A stretch of 64,000 nucleotides of DNA, from positions 2,338,610-2,402,609 of the forward strand of contig NC_061071.1 in assembly GCF_021917145.1 (NCBI RefSeq). Reading direction: 5' to 3'. The stretch is from Hypomesus transpacificus. Its lineage: Eukaryota > Chordata > Actinopteri > Osmeriformes > Osmeridae. Below are positions 37,531-50,582 of the stretch, piece by piece. The translations under genes were made by a program, and so were the position numbers. How positions within the stretch are numbered: the first letter of the stretch is position 1; every line of letters starts with the position of its first letter. Below the pieces are notes generated by a model. The model was given only the letters and a program-made list of their open reading frames with translations, did no database searches and was not told the DNA's origin.

Positions 37531-37902
37531 TGTAGCGACCCACGGATTGGTCGCGTGTTAACTCGCGCTGTTGGCGCAAAGGATTGTGGGTGGCGCAATT
37601 CACATACTTGTTTCATGTTTGGTTAATGTTGTATGCATGTTTGAGTTGAGTGTTGTTGTTCTGTCAATTAGGTTTGTCAGTGGATGATGTATGGATATTA
37701 GTAACTATAAGTTATCGTTGTTGCCATAACTGTGAATTGTATGTGAGTTAATGACTTGTTGTTGGCATTCACATGTGATTGGTGGTGTAGTAATAAAACC
37801 TGTAGTCGAGCGGTGTATGGGACACAGGATAAAAAGGTCTTCTTCTCTGCGTCCGATTATTACGCATCCACTCCAATATAGACCCCTAGCGCCATCGTTA
37901 CA
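37531..37902 (+). repeat. 3' LTR
   Basis: Identical by eye to the 5' LTR over all 372 bases, with the ATAT target duplication directly after it. Confidence 0.96.
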
Positions 37903-38241
37903 ATATTGTTCCGCTTCGCAAAACAGAGGAAAGATGTTTTACAGTACAGTCTTGAAGACATTAATCTGTCCACAGAGCAACATATCAGACAGCCATTACA
38001 ATTAGTTATAAGCTAAAGCTTATTATATGTACATGAATAAAAAGTCAAAGTGGGATGTTGTCCCACTGAACCGAATGACCATCGTGGCATCGCAGTATTG
38101 TGAATGCCACTATATTATAACACCTCCTACATATTTCAGAAGATTTATGGTTTTGAACTGGCTTTGAAGTTTTATCTCCTCCTCACAGATCACAATTCTC
38201 ATTTAGTCATGCTTGTCTGCTGGTAACTCTCCTTGTCTATA

Positions 38242-38272
38242 GCACACACATACATGTAGTGTATGTGTGTGC
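38242..38272. repeat. inverted (CA)/(TG) repeat
   Basis: GCACACACATAC and GTATGTGTGTGC form 12-bp perfect arms around a 7-nt centre. It can fold as a hairpin, but its origin is probably a simple repeat. Confidence 0.85.
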
Positions 38273-41200
38273 GTGTGTCTTCATGGGTTTCGGTGTGTGG
38301 GTATCCTTGTCTCTGTGCTATGTGTCTCTGTCACGCAACCTTAACAGGTTTTTGCACGTGTTTGTTTGTGTACGTGTGTGTGTGTGGTTCTTCTCTACAA
38401 GCTGTGTGGAACCTTCCAGGGCATAAGGAATGTGCCTGCATCTCCTGACCCCATCTTCACCTCAGCCTCCCAGCAGTGGTCCCCAGAGAGGCGAAGAGAA
38501 TGTAACCGGGATTATCTGGCGCCTAATACAAAACAAGCATAACCTAGATGTTCACGATTCCGTCTGGAACACCCCAAAGAAATCTGTCATGGTCTTTTTG
38601 TGGCGAGAGGAAATTATATCTGTATATGTCTTTTGTTTTATCTTGTCTTTTTTTTCCTCAAAGATAACTATTGTTTTGGTCTCACTTTCTGTCAAGGGTG
38701 AGAGATTTCAACCATGCTTCCTGTAATGCTTTGCGTGACCAGGTGCTTTGACTGTAAACAATGAACATGGAATGCTTCCATAAATCTTAGAGCAGAGACC
38801 TCAGCAGAGAACACATTATCCAACGTCTGTCTCCATTCAAAGGCTTCCCAGCCGATATGAGGAGAATTAAGGAGGAGATTAGCCCAGCTGGAACCCAACA
38901 TTTGTGTGGTGCGTGTGCTTCTGAGGTGCTTGTGCTGGCCACGTGTGTGTGTGGGTGTGTGTGTGTGTGAGTGTGTAATGCTATAGAGCAGTCAATCTTA
39001 AATGTATGAGCCCCTGGCTGGGACTCCCTACTGTGAGTGATCAGGAGGAGCTTGGTGCCCAGAGCAATCTCAGCACTTCAAATACACAGGGCCAGGAGAA
39101 CATAGCCGTCCTCTGGGATGAGAGCACAGCTGTCCTCTGGGATGACAGAAAAAATGGCTTAGCATATTCACATTAGTCAAGTCAAGGTTGTACCTTATCC
39201 TGTATTTGTTGACTCACCCTTTCTCAATCATCCTACATACACACACACACACAAATTGCCCTTCATCGGATGTTGAAAGCAGTCAGTACATAACGTGTGC
39301 CTTGGAAGAAAACAGGGTTAGCTTAATTCCTGAGAGAAGCCATTCTACTGGTCAAGTCCCTACAGTGGTTTTGCGCTGCTAAAGTTACCCAGCTTGTTTC
39401 TCCCAGGGGCCATAGTCAAATCCCAGCTTTATTAATCATGGGCCATTATCTCACTAGCTGAATATGAGAAGCTATTATAGGGAGAGCTCAGAGGACTCAC
39501 CAAGGACGTTATCACACAGAGGAAGCAGCGTTCTCTCCAGCCTTGAAGCATCACAGACTGGAAGAAGCGTAAAGGTTTCAAATGGGTGAATTACACTGAG
39601 GAACAGAAGTGAAAAAATAGTCAATTACTGTAATGTTCAATTCAGGCATCAACATTCCTCGTTGTTTGGGAGAAAAAAAAAGACGGTTTGAAACACGAAA
39701 TCATCATCTGCCTGTTAGTTCTGTTTGTGAACTCAGCTCTGCCTGAGTCATCCAACTCACTATTCCAATTGAATTCATGCCTTTTTATCTTATGTTAGTA
39801 TCCCAACTCTCATTGGCTCATTCTATCGGATCCTCTCCCAGGATGCAACAGCTGCAGTTGCACTGAGGCCCAGAACAGCCACATGCTTACTTATTAATTA
39901 AACCTCTTGTGTGTGCGTGTGTGTGCAGCGTATTGTTACCACACTCAGATCAGATTTGACAAGCTTCAGCTGGGAGGGAGGACTGTGCTGAAGTGTCCAC
40001 TAACTACTCAGTGAGAAGCCTGAGTTGATTTGCTACATGGTGTGTCCAAGTAGATATCTTAGTCAAATGTTATCCTTCTTGCTGTGATGTATGGAAATTA
40101 AGGTTGTTACAGCATGATTTGAGGTAAAAGATAGGATGAGTTCCCTATAGATGACATTCACACATAACAGGAACAGGTTGGACACATCGGAAAAATATGG
40201 CATATTGGATGTTCTGTTTAGTTTTACGTTTAATTTAATGGTACTCTTTGTAGAATAATTCATTTGCTAAATGTTACTAGGCATAACTGAGTATTTGAGA
40301 TGATTGAAATGTCTCCTTTTAAACAATATATGAAAGTAGATGTCCATATTGTATGACTTACATAACTATCAGGCAGTGTCAGGAAAGCAGAGCATAAAGT
40401 ACCAAGGGGTTCCTTATGAAACAGGCTGAAAGCAGAAGGACTCATGTGAACTCCATTTGTTGCTAATGGAAATGGTGCAGTACCACTGTGCCCAGGGCCC
40501 TGTCTCAAGACTATGCAGTAGAGTACATCTTAATGGACTTGAATAGAAGCTTCCAGGTTCTGTTAAAAGATATTCCCATACCCCAAAGAACATTTAGTTT
40601 AGAGTAGTAATCTCTTACATGCAGTAGTAAAGGTCCTAAATACTTCTGAACACAGTAACTGCTGTCTGGTATCCTATGATTAAAGATTTTAATTAAAACG
40701 CAAAAGACAATTGAACCAAATATTTTAAAACAACATGACTCATCATTAATAATCACTTCTTTGTCTCAGTTGATATGTGCATAAACACCCTTCACAGAGT
40801 TGTAGTACACAGTGCTATTATTTCTGCATGTGGTTTTCACAACACCCTAATCCAGATGCTGGCTGTGGTTATGCATGACTTATTGGTGCTTTGTTCAGAG
40901 ACTACTTATTTTACACCCATAACTATGCACCTCAAATACACCTCATTCTAAAACACCAATTAATTTATTGCTGATGCCCGCAGTCTTGTTTTATAATTCT
41001 GCTTACAGTAAATGCAGTTTATGCCCTCTGCTCTCTCTGTCTGGTCTAGGTTAAGTATTGTTTCTCATTACGCAGGTCCCTATTGCTCCAGAATAAGAAA
41101 GAAGAAAAACCATGTTTCTTGAACCATACTTCAACCAAGGGACACCTGAACTTGGTTCTTTGAGAAGAATCCAGTTGTCAACTGATGCTCTTCAGAGAGA

Positions 41201-41380
41201 TATGGAAAAATGCTGAGACAAAACATGAGGATGTCTGTTTTTCGGTATGTAGGTCAGAGAACAGAAGTGAATGGCAGGAGCAAGTGTATTAAAATGTGTT
41301 GAATCGGAAGGAGCCGGAGCATGAGCTTGTGCTACAATCCCTTATTCAGGCAGACCCGTCTCACTGAGATGGAGGGCGAG

Positions 41381-41384
<4 letters not shown>

Positions 41385-41469
<85 letters not shown>

Positions 41470-41482
41470 TGTGTGTGTGTGT
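41385..41482. repeat. (GA)n(GT)n microsatellite
   Basis: About 40 uninterrupted GA units run into GT units. Long open frames across it (Arg-Glu or Ser-Leu repeats) are artefacts of the repeat. Confidence 0.97.
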
Positions 41483-43095
41483 CTGTGGGGGGGAGGGGTA
41501 ATGAGAGAGTTGGAAATATAAAAAAGAGGGAGTGAACAACAGAGAAATGCAAAGAGATGAAGATGCAAAATGAAAAAGGGGAAGAGGGAGTGAAAAAGAT
41601 GATGGCAGATGGAGTAGGGGTACGAGTCTGTCCTATTTTATTAAGTCTTTGTTCAACAACGAAATCTCCCAGCATCAAATCTCCAATGAAATGTCTGACA
41701 GTGGGAAAGTTTGAAAGCTGACCTATGTTAGAGTGGGTTACAGAAGGACAAGTAAAGACACCTGAGACCTAGGATAACAGTGATATAGACCAAACGCTCC
41801 CCCAGGGCCTTCTCATGCTAACCTATTAGAAGGTCCGTTTGATCCTAATGTCCAGGTGTTTGTACAGCCTGAATCAGTGAGCTCTGGGTGGGGCAGGCCT
41901 GGACCTGAGAAGCTCCAGCTGCAAACAGGCCTCCCCCCAGGTCTGCTGTGGTACCTCAGAAAGCCGTGAGGCTGCACACGGGTTTAACAGGACGGGCAAA
42001 GTGCAGCTACATCAAAACAGCCGAGGTTTCTCTGAAAGTAGGCTCCGCACAGAGCAACATATGGGCATTTCTCTGTATGTGAAAAGTTATCAATTGAACA
42101 ATATTGATTCTGGCAGTAGCAGTGGAAAGAGAGCAGTCAAGTGTGCGGTTGGTCCAACTGCACTTGTTGACAGGAGAAATCGATGCTTTCATATGTGGTG
42201 AAAAAATCTCTTTGTAATGTGCCCTCTCGTCTATCACAGCAAACACATTATGCTGCCGTTCCATCATGGATGACCTTTGGATCATTGATCTTTGTGAACA
42301 AAAGGCTGCATTTGTTGTTTAGTATTGGACACAGGGGACCTTGATTGGTTGAACGTGCTAGAGTGTTTGTACATTGATCACAGACCTCTTTCCTGCCTGC
42401 CTAGCTTGTGATCTGAGGCATGAAATGAGTCATTATTTCTGAGGGTCGCATGGGATGGGACAAGTCAATAGAGTTTAGAGCATGTACAACGACTAGGGTG
42501 ACTAACATACAAAATAATGGCCGCAATTAAAGAGTGTTGATTAGACACAGTTAAGACTGAGACTACACTAAACTACGGTATGTAGTTTGTGACTACACAA
42601 CAGAAAAAATATTGTAACATAAAAATAACAAATTGTAAAAAAAAATAAAAAATCAACTTGTTTTACAAGAAAAACAGTATTGACTGTGTATGATTGGCAA
42701 TCATATTGGCAATATGGACTGTATACAGAACTGATATCAGGAGGTTTCCGTGTTCACTCCCACAATGAATCAATAAACAGCAAGTTTGGAGCTACAGCAC
42801 CACTGCACACTGGATTGAGTTCATATTGAAACACTCAATGCACTCCCAATAAAGTAGTTAGGCTATGTTTTTGATCCTTATGTTCCACAGAACACCAATC
42901 TGTGACTGAAATGTTTAAGCTTCAAAGAGAATCAGCAGTTTATAATGCCTACCTGTGTTTTTTAAGAGTCGAGTATATAACAAATAAAATAAAACATTAC
43001 AATGGCTTCCTGACCATTAGTAGGCCTCTTGCAAGATACATGACATTCACACCATGATGTCATTGTTCCATCTGAGATCAGTGACTCGTGACAGA

Positions 43096-43096
43096 C

Positions 43097-43155
<59 letters not shown>

Positions 43156-43160
43156 ACATA
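43096..43160. repeat. C18(CA)n microsatellite
   Basis: A run of 18 C is followed directly by a (CA)n tract, ending in TACACACATATACAC. Confidence 0.97.
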
Positions 43161-45183
43161 TACACTCCAGGCATGCAAACGTTATCTGACTGGAATGGCT
43201 CATCACATTGTGTTGCTTGGCGCTTAAGTGAGTGAGTGACATAATGTCCCAGTGCATTGAACACCTTTCAAAACAAACTGCTCAGAATTGACATTTCCTA
43301 TTACTCTTTCAATGCAATGCATCAAATAGTCAGCTGTACAGTCAACTGTCTAGGCCAGAGGCCAGTGCCTTGTCTCCTTTACAGAGCTCATATTTTTTTC
43401 CAAATAACGTTTTCTGTTATCCTTCATCACCCCAAACTAGATCTTTCCGAAGGAGATGATAACAACGGGTTACTGGGAGTTTGAAAAATTGTCTGGCCTT
43501 AGACTCAGCAATGGTTCAACTTGCTAATTCACTTTCTTATTTTCAGCAATCACAGCTTCACACCGCTAAGCTTTCTGGGAGGAGTATCTGAAACCAACAA
43601 GACCCACTCTCTGAATTACAGTGTTCGGCACTGTATAATTTCATCTTGGGGGAATTCACCAGCGTGGCTTTCCGGATATAGAAGGCTTTCTGAGAGGCAG
43701 GAAGAGCATAATGTATATTATCTACAGTCATAAATAAGTCATAAACAAACCCCTGCTCTCTCTCTCTATAATTTCTCCAGATAGGTAATCTTTGACACAA
43801 ACAAAGATGGTATGAATTGAGGTGAGGAATAGAGGGGAACTCAAAGGATGGGCTGGGTAGGGGGTGTCTGGATGAGGAAACTTGAAGACTGAAAGCTGAT
43901 GAACGTACGTGTCTTTAGTCTTTAGCTAACGAACCGTGGCCAGACCCATGACCAACAACTTCCCGTATCTCACAGGTTGTAGTGCGCTTGCGCCGTCATT
44001 ACTTATATCTGGTCAGGTAGGATTGGAAGATGTATGGAGCATAGCCAGAGGCAAAACTTCAGCAGGGAAATGACTGACTGTGAATGTGAGAATTACCACG
44101 GCAGGGGAAGCTGGGATCTGGATTTGACAGGGTTAAATGGAGATTTGATGGTGTTTACATAGAGATGTGATGTGTTTATTTTATGGCATATTCTAATCAG
44201 TGTTGTGGGTGGAGAGGTCAGAAAAGACCCAGAGCTTATGACGGACCAACAGATTATCTCAAGAAGCCTTTTTGCTCACATGCAAACAGTCTGCAGTCAG
44301 TCATTTATAATCCCATCTTGTGCCATACTGGTTCCCACCTCAATGCATATGACAAGCTTATGGTGGTTGCTAGCTCCATCCTTTCTCAGTCCCTGGTTGG
44401 ATAAATCATGTTCCTCTCACAGTACCAATTGTGTGTGTTATGTGTGTGCAAACTGCTTACCTACTAAGTACAGGCGTTCCGAGCCAGTTGCTCAGTCTCT
44501 GCAAAGAGTAACTGAGTTCATTAGAGACCTGGAGTGATGCCAGTCTCTCATTATCTCCACCACTTTACCGGTTACCTGTAATTGAATTTACCTCTCATCA
44601 GCCAAGCCCAGCAGATGTTGTTTATGAGCATCGGATTCCCCGTTTTCATCCACTTACCCGAGCGTTCCTGCAGAGACACAGTGTGGCTCCCGCCCATGTC
44701 TGCAAAGCCTTATGGAAGTTTGAGATGAGTTTGTGGGGTTTAGGTCTGTCAGCGAAAAGTTGGTTGAGTTGGAAAGAGGCGAACCATCGGAGGTTGCAAT
44801 TCTTTTTTAATCACATGGCGATGGCTCACAGAAACTTTGTGGTGTTGGGAATCCCCATCTGATTGGTTGACCCCATTTCAGCACCTCTCACACAGTCACA
44901 CCAATGTTGGGCTGGAGAGTCCTTTCATGTTGTCATTAAAACAGTCCTCACAGGGCTGAAGCCTTGGGCCCTCCCACTCAAATATTTATGGCTAGGATCC
45001 TTGTAGTTGACCTTAAAGAACAAACTTGTATCTTCCCTTGTAACTTCGAGGCCAATGTAGTGAAGTGCAACAAGAGACTGATCTGAGGATGAGAACAGAG
45101 ATTTACCTTCAAGACAAGCAACAGACAGCAAATGTCAGTATTGGACAGGAGGATACACTATAACAAGTTGTAGATTTTGTGAT

Positions 45184-45230
45184 GGGTATAACTCAGTGGT
45201 AGTACATTAAACTGCAAGTCGAGTGGTGCA
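45184..45230 (+). repeat. tRNA-Cys-derived fragment (5' half)
   Basis: GGGTATAACTCAGTGGTAG matches the acceptor and D-arm with A box, and ACTGCA matches the anticodon region of tRNA-Cys(GCA). The match fades after the variable region and the T-arm is missing. It is a truncated tRNA pseudogene or the head of a tRNA-derived SINE, not a working tRNA gene. Confidence 0.6.
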
Positions 45231-46266
45231 AATACATATGAATTCATATTTAACACAACAAACACTTACAATAGCTTATCTTGCTATCAATGGATTCTGT
45301 TAACTTCACTCATGAGAAATGATCGTGGGCCTCTCCCATTGCATCGCCTGTCTCATGTTGATTGGAATCTTTTCCCGCATCATTGTCCTTTCTGGGGGCA
45401 ATTTCTTCCATACTCTCCAAATCGAGTTCACTCTGAGCATCATGCTAAGCCCCCATTATGCATCCTCTGGTGTCACATCAAAAAGGAATTGACGGGGATG
45501 AGGAAAGAAGTAAAAATAAAACAGAACCAAAGAAACAAGGTCCCACCTACGCAGGGATAATTGACACATCTAAGCTCCTTTCGTGGGTGGACAGATTTTT
45601 CCTATTGAGACTAGTCATGAGGAGCAATGAGGTGCGATATGCCAACAAAAATCGGTATCTATAAAATCCTCTTAGAGAACAGCAAAACAGGAGATCCTGC
45701 ACATTATTATCGCTGGTAGAACATTTTGTGCACAATCCTCACCACACTAACTGATGCCGGGAAGACTCCAGACATAAGCAAGCGATGATGTCACTGTCCT
45801 ACAAAGGGATTACTGGCCTGCTTATCATCTCCATACAAAACACTGATTAGATAAACCGTCAGTAAACACAAAGGAATCCCAGAGATCACTTTGGTTGTGC
45901 AACAAGGAGTCGGGGGCCGAGATGAACCCCGCAACAGGGTTCAGTCACAGCTCAGAGGCATCGTACTTCTGTGGCTTGGTCCTCTGGAGGGATGAAAACG
46001 AGTCTTTCACTGCTCCACCTGAGCTGACCAGTCCCTCTGCTAAAGGGAAGGGAACGGCTAGCTCCCACATTCCTGCTTAGCAACGACTTACTGTAGTGTG
46101 GTGAGCTCTGAAAGGCACCATTGTACTGATGCCATTGCCCTTCCTTCCTCCCTCCCTCTAGTGCGGATGTCTAATCCACCTGTTTCTAAACATGATACCT
46201 GTAGGAGCCTGTTTCTTTTGGTTCAAACTGACATTCTACTGTAAGCTTGAAAATGGTTCAGTTCTG

Positions 46267-46344
46267 TGTGAGTGAGTGAGTGAGTGAGTGAGTGTGTGTG
46301 TGTGTGTGTTTGTGTGTCTGTCTGTCTGTCTGTTTGTCTGTTTG
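46267..46344. repeat. compound (GAGT)n(GT)n(CTGT)n microsatellite
   Basis: Three adjacent simple repeats: GTGA units, then GT, then CTGT units. Confidence 0.95.
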
Positions 46345-49300
46345 TAAACGCAGATGTGCAACAGAGAATATTTGCAGCCTCCACTCCAACTCTGTTAGGG
46401 ATCGGATCCGTACCGGTAATTAAAATTATAATGAGGCGTGTTTAGAACCCCGGCATACAGATGAGATTCCAGCTCTGACGCAAAAGATGCTCCTCCATTT
46501 CCCCCCCAGCAGCCCTGGGACTGTTCAAAGGGGATAAACAGGAACCAGGAAATGCACCAGGATTACCCCTTGTTTGACCTCCGATTACGTCTCCTCTTTT
46601 CCAGATGGGAAAATGACATTCAAACTGCATATGGTAATGTTCAGAGTGATCACTAATACTATGTGAAAAGGAATTCAAGAGTTTTGACTGGCATTTTGAG
46701 GTTCAGGTATGTGGGTATTGTTTCACAAGATGATCTTGAAAGATCACCGAGGCTGTATGCTAAAATGCACGTCCACCTTTCATCCGCCTATACCCACCCC
46801 CACTTCCTTCAGAGAAATCAAACACAGTTGGCAACGCAATGATAGTGTCATTGCCACCCCAGCACGGCTCTGTGATCTCAGACAAAAGCATCTCTTTAAG
46901 CTGTGGAGGAGAGACAAGGGGAGGGAAGAATGCCTCTGACACATCAGTCTATGGTGACTGACTCTCTTTCTCCCTCTTGCTGTCTGAGAGTTGCATTCTG
47001 ATTAAAGATACTTTAAGTGTAGCTCTGACAGTTACAGTGTTGTTGACGAAAACAGTGACAAAGTGAACTCTAACTCTCTGGCGTGCTTATTGAATCTGTG
47101 AAATGTTGATACTGTATAAGCTAATATGTTGCATCTGCTGCTTGATTGTGTAACTCACACTATGCAGGAAATTGTATTTGGTTAACTTTTTAGAAATGCC
47201 TAAAAAAATAAAAAATCAAGCAACCAGCCAAGTACATAAGCGCATAATAATGACACATGCTCTGGAAGACAACTCACACTTCTTTAATCACCAATTAGGG
47301 GTTTTCTGGCATCATGGTTTTCTTTTTCTGTAAACTTTTACCATCTGAATGCTAGAACTTTCCTATTAGACAAGAACATATTTTAAAATTAAAGTTTAGC
47401 TACACTTAATTTAATCACACTATAAAAATATAAATGCATTGCAGTATCTATTGTATTTAGACAAGCTTTTGAGATAAACAATGGGCTTTCAGCTCGATGT
47501 TTACTGTGGGTCTACAGAGCTGAAAGTCAATATGTCCCATCTAGCTCTTTCCATAATACAGGTACCCTCCCAGTGAGTAAGAAGTCACTTCAGATGCTAA
47601 GCAAAGCAGCTTTGAGAGCTGAAAGCAGAGAGCTTTCCGATACAAGAATGGGAATGAGAAAGTCTCAAGGGGACAAGTAACAAAGTCTCACTTTCTTTTG
47701 TCAGAGGAAACAGAATTGTTTAGCAGAATTATTCTTCAGGCTGAACCTAGCAAAAAGTGTTTTATTCTCACAAGAAGAAGGATGAAAAACATGAAAACAT
47801 AAAAGAACTACCTGATAGTTCAAACATACAAATATACAAACGCACACACCATCTCAGCTACGTTCACACACACGTTACTGTAATGTTGACGCCTTCCCAC
47901 AGATGGCAGACAGTGGACTCATCTTCTTCAGATGGCACCGGAGGCCTTTTCATGCAGGTTTCTGTTAAGGAACTGGGGCTTTGGTGTTAGACTTTGAGAC
48001 CCAGTGTGAAAAATCAAACGGAAAAACATGACATGGTAAAACCGACAGCACTGTCCATATTCTGCTTCTTCTTAAACCTCGCACACATGCGTGGAGGCTT
48101 TAGTACATGTCCCTGTACATTTGTAGATCTCAATGCACTTGCAAGATCTGCAGAAACAAACAAGGAGACATCTCTTACAGAGCTTAGCCGATATCACTGG
48201 AGATGAAAGACGATGGATTAAACTCTCAAAAATCACAGAGGTTTAGATACCCTCAATTCATACATGACCACCCATGTAATCTTGCACTATAAACACAAGA
48301 CAGCACCGAAAATGAACAAATAGCCAAAATATTTATAAAAGTGTCAGACAAATGTGTACAGTATGTGGATACGTCCATCAAAGACATGTGGGAGGCAACA
48401 GCACTGCTGAAAATGTAAGTAAAACTAGGGCAGTAGTCTTTTTAACTACCTTCGTTCTTACCAGCTAGCTACACTGGCAGGATCAAAATAATCTTTCAGA
48501 AATTCATGATTCATGATTTTCCTTGTGGCAACGATAGAGATGCAAGTTTTAGCACATTGTAAACTGCAGAATTATTCTTCGGGTGGGGAGAAGAATGTAA
48601 GGAAGAGCATCCAGGGTAAGAGCTTTCTCAACTCTTTAATAGGATCCTCATAGTAGAATAATAGCACTCTCCAGAAAGAAGACTCCAAGGCTTTTTACCC
48701 ATGAAAGGCAGTGTCTCTTCAGCTGCCCTCACAGATATGTTCAGTCTTGCGGCCCCGGCTGCTGCAAGAGGAGTCTTAACAAGCCGACAAGTGTCAGGAG
48801 ATGGCAGTTAAAAGCCTCCGTGAGATAGGTTGGAAAGCACTGGAAGGCTCTGAGGCAGCACTGCTGACAGGTGAGAGGACATGAGAGGAGGGCAGGGAGG
48901 GGGGAGGGCGTCAGGGCAGGTTTGAGGCGAGGGGGGTGGCTGTCAGAAATGTGTCAGTGGTTATGAGCACAAGTGGGAAAGGGAACAAGGTGACAGTGGT
49001 GCGTGAGACTAGGCTCCTGAATATTTTAGAACAAAAGAGAGAAGCGGGTTAGCGAGAGAGCGGTTGTTTGAATTGGAGCGAGGGCTTGTGTCCCTTCGAA
49101 GATACATCTAGCAGGGCCAATCGACAATCATATGATGAGGGCATCACAGCATGATTAACAGAGAGAGTGAAATGATATGAGGTGCTTGGGAGTCTCAGTC
49201 CTGGTGTACTGTAGTCCAATAACTGACAACCTATCAATAGCCCTTACCTTTCAGTGATCAATAGGCCTGACCTATCTCAATACAATACCCAAAGGTTTTC

Positions 49301-50003
49301 ATACACTGTTTAAGAGTCGTATATTTAATCTAAAGTAATACAGAAGAAGAACAAATCAAAGTAAGTCATACCAAACCATGCTTCAGAAACATTTTAATAA
49401 AAAAGGAAAACTTTCTGACACATTTATAAGTAATTATTCTGAACATTGTAGTAATACATAGGATGTATTTACCTATCCATTGCCTGTTGTGGAAGCTAAA
49501 ATAGTGTTTTACCAGATATGGTAATACTACAAGGGCTTCTATATTGTAATAAAACAAATTAGTCCAGGTATAAAAAGTAGGTAAATATGTTAAAATGGAC
49601 AGTAAAACGTTTAACAACCAACATAACATGCCAAGTGAATAGCAATATAGAAATGCATATTCTTGAATTGAAATCCAATTCATATTATGGGATTCTGTGA
49701 GAATATAGCTACTGTGTGCTGTCCACAAGTGCTGTATAGTAACAAACTGCAGTCAAGAAGAGCATGGATTTAGCAGGGATAACTGTACAGGTGCCAGCCC
49801 GTTGTTCATTTTGTCTGTGAAAAATAGTGTCCAAAAAGGAGGGAAGTGCCGATATGGTGTTCATCAAACACGTTTTTACAGATGTAAGGGCCGTCAAGGT
49901 GAGAAAAAAGCATAAAATCATATTTCTACACATATACATCTTGTGGAGTTTTTGCCTCAAGAATGTGGAAATGGTCAGTCACAGTGTATGAAGAAAAATA
50001 TCA

Positions 50004-50582
50004 TTATCGCTTTTTCTTTTGTTTCAGAGATTTTCTTCTCTTTACAATCATGTCATATAACTTGTCCATCCCGTCGTGAAGACCTTCTCCTATGATGGCA
50101 CATGCAGGTTGAACATGATAGGGTGTGGAGGTGCTCAGTTCGTGCAGTGCCAGTTGTTTCTCAATCTCACTAACAGACAGAGACTTGGGAAGGTCCTGCT
50201 TGTTGGCTATTACTAGTAGAGGAGTCCCTTGGTTCTCTGCGAATTTTGTTATTTTATGCAGTTCCGTTTTTGCTTCTTCAAGTCTGTCCACATCAACCGA
50301 GTCCACAACATAAATTATACCATCGGTGCAACGACTGTACGGTTTCCACAAAGGCCTCAGCTTCTCCTGTCCACCGACGTCCCAAAAATGACAACTTATT
50401 CCCTTAGCAGTTCCATTGCTTAGTTTAATCTTTTCCGTGTTGAAACCAATCGTGGGAACAGTGTTCACGAATTCGTTGAATTTCAGACGGTATAGAACAG
50501 TCGTTTTACCAGCGGAATCTAAGCCCAGCATGACAATATGTAGAGACTGAAATGCAGCCAAGTTTGAATAACTATTCCCCAT
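50004..50582 (-). CDS. arl4c: ADP-ribosylation factor-like GTPase 4C
   Basis: A single coding exon of 192 aa, the family length. ATG at 50582 is chosen because it gives MGN, the myristoylation start; the longer in-frame ATG adds ten unrelated residues. P-loop GLDSAGKT (residues 20-27), switch I TVPTIGFNTEK, switch II WDVGGQEKLRP, NKQD guanine-specificity motif and a basic tail (KRRKSLKQKKKR) for nuclear or membrane targeting. LSNGTAKGISCHFWDVGG and HVQPACAIIGEGL match ARL4C rather than ARL4A or ARL4D. ARL4 proteins recruit cytohesins to the plasma membrane and act in ARF6 signalling, actin remodelling and migration. The next gene on the right is sh3bp4, as at human 2q37. Confidence 0.97.
   Translation of the reverse strand: MGNSYSNLAAFQSLHIVMLGLDSAGKTTVLYRLKFNEFVNTVPTIGFNTEKIKLSNGTAKGISCHFWDVGGQEKLRPLWKPYSRCTDGIIYVVDSVDVDRLEEAKTELHKITKFAENQGTPLLVIANKQDLPKSLSVSEIEKQLALHELSTSTPYHVQPACAIIGEGLHDGMDKLYDMIVKRRKSLKQKKKR

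Larger units (their letters stand above)
32563..37902 (+). mobile_element. Ty3/gypsy LTR retrotransposon, recent full-length insertion
   Basis: A 5340-bp element bounded by two 372-bp LTRs that are identical by eye. The LTRs begin TG and end CA and are flanked by a 4-bp target duplication ATAT (32559-32562 and 37903-37906). Order inside: primer binding site, gag with a CCHC knuckle, then protease, reverse transcriptase, RNase H and integrase, followed by a purine-rich tract. RT before integrase defines Ty3/gypsy (Metaviridae). There is no envelope gene. Identical LTRs mean insertion was very recent. It sits antisense to aldehyde oxidase B. Confidence 0.97.
37907..50003. other. 12-kb intergenic stretch, no gene recognised
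   Basis: No open frame resembles a known protein. It contains microsatellites, an inverted (CA)/(TG) repeat (38242-38272), a tRNA-Cys-like fragment (45184-45230) and a short perfect hairpin (47484-47524). The part nearest 50004 probably includes the arl4c 3' UTR, whose end I could not place. Regulatory elements for arl4c may lie here but cannot be identified from one sequence. Confidence 0.6.

Noticed and set aside
32563-37902. Endogenous retrovirus with envelope
   Set aside because: Pol is followed directly by the polypurine tract and 3' LTR; there is no room for env, and the RT and integrase are Ty3/gypsy-type.
41321-41678. Open frames rich in Arg-Glu or Ser-Leu
   Set aside because: They are translations of the (GA)n repeat.
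50004-50582. ARL4A, suggested at first by a VWDE-like gene in the window
   Set aside because: LSNGTAKGISCHFWDVGG and the sh3bp4 neighbour point to ARL4C.
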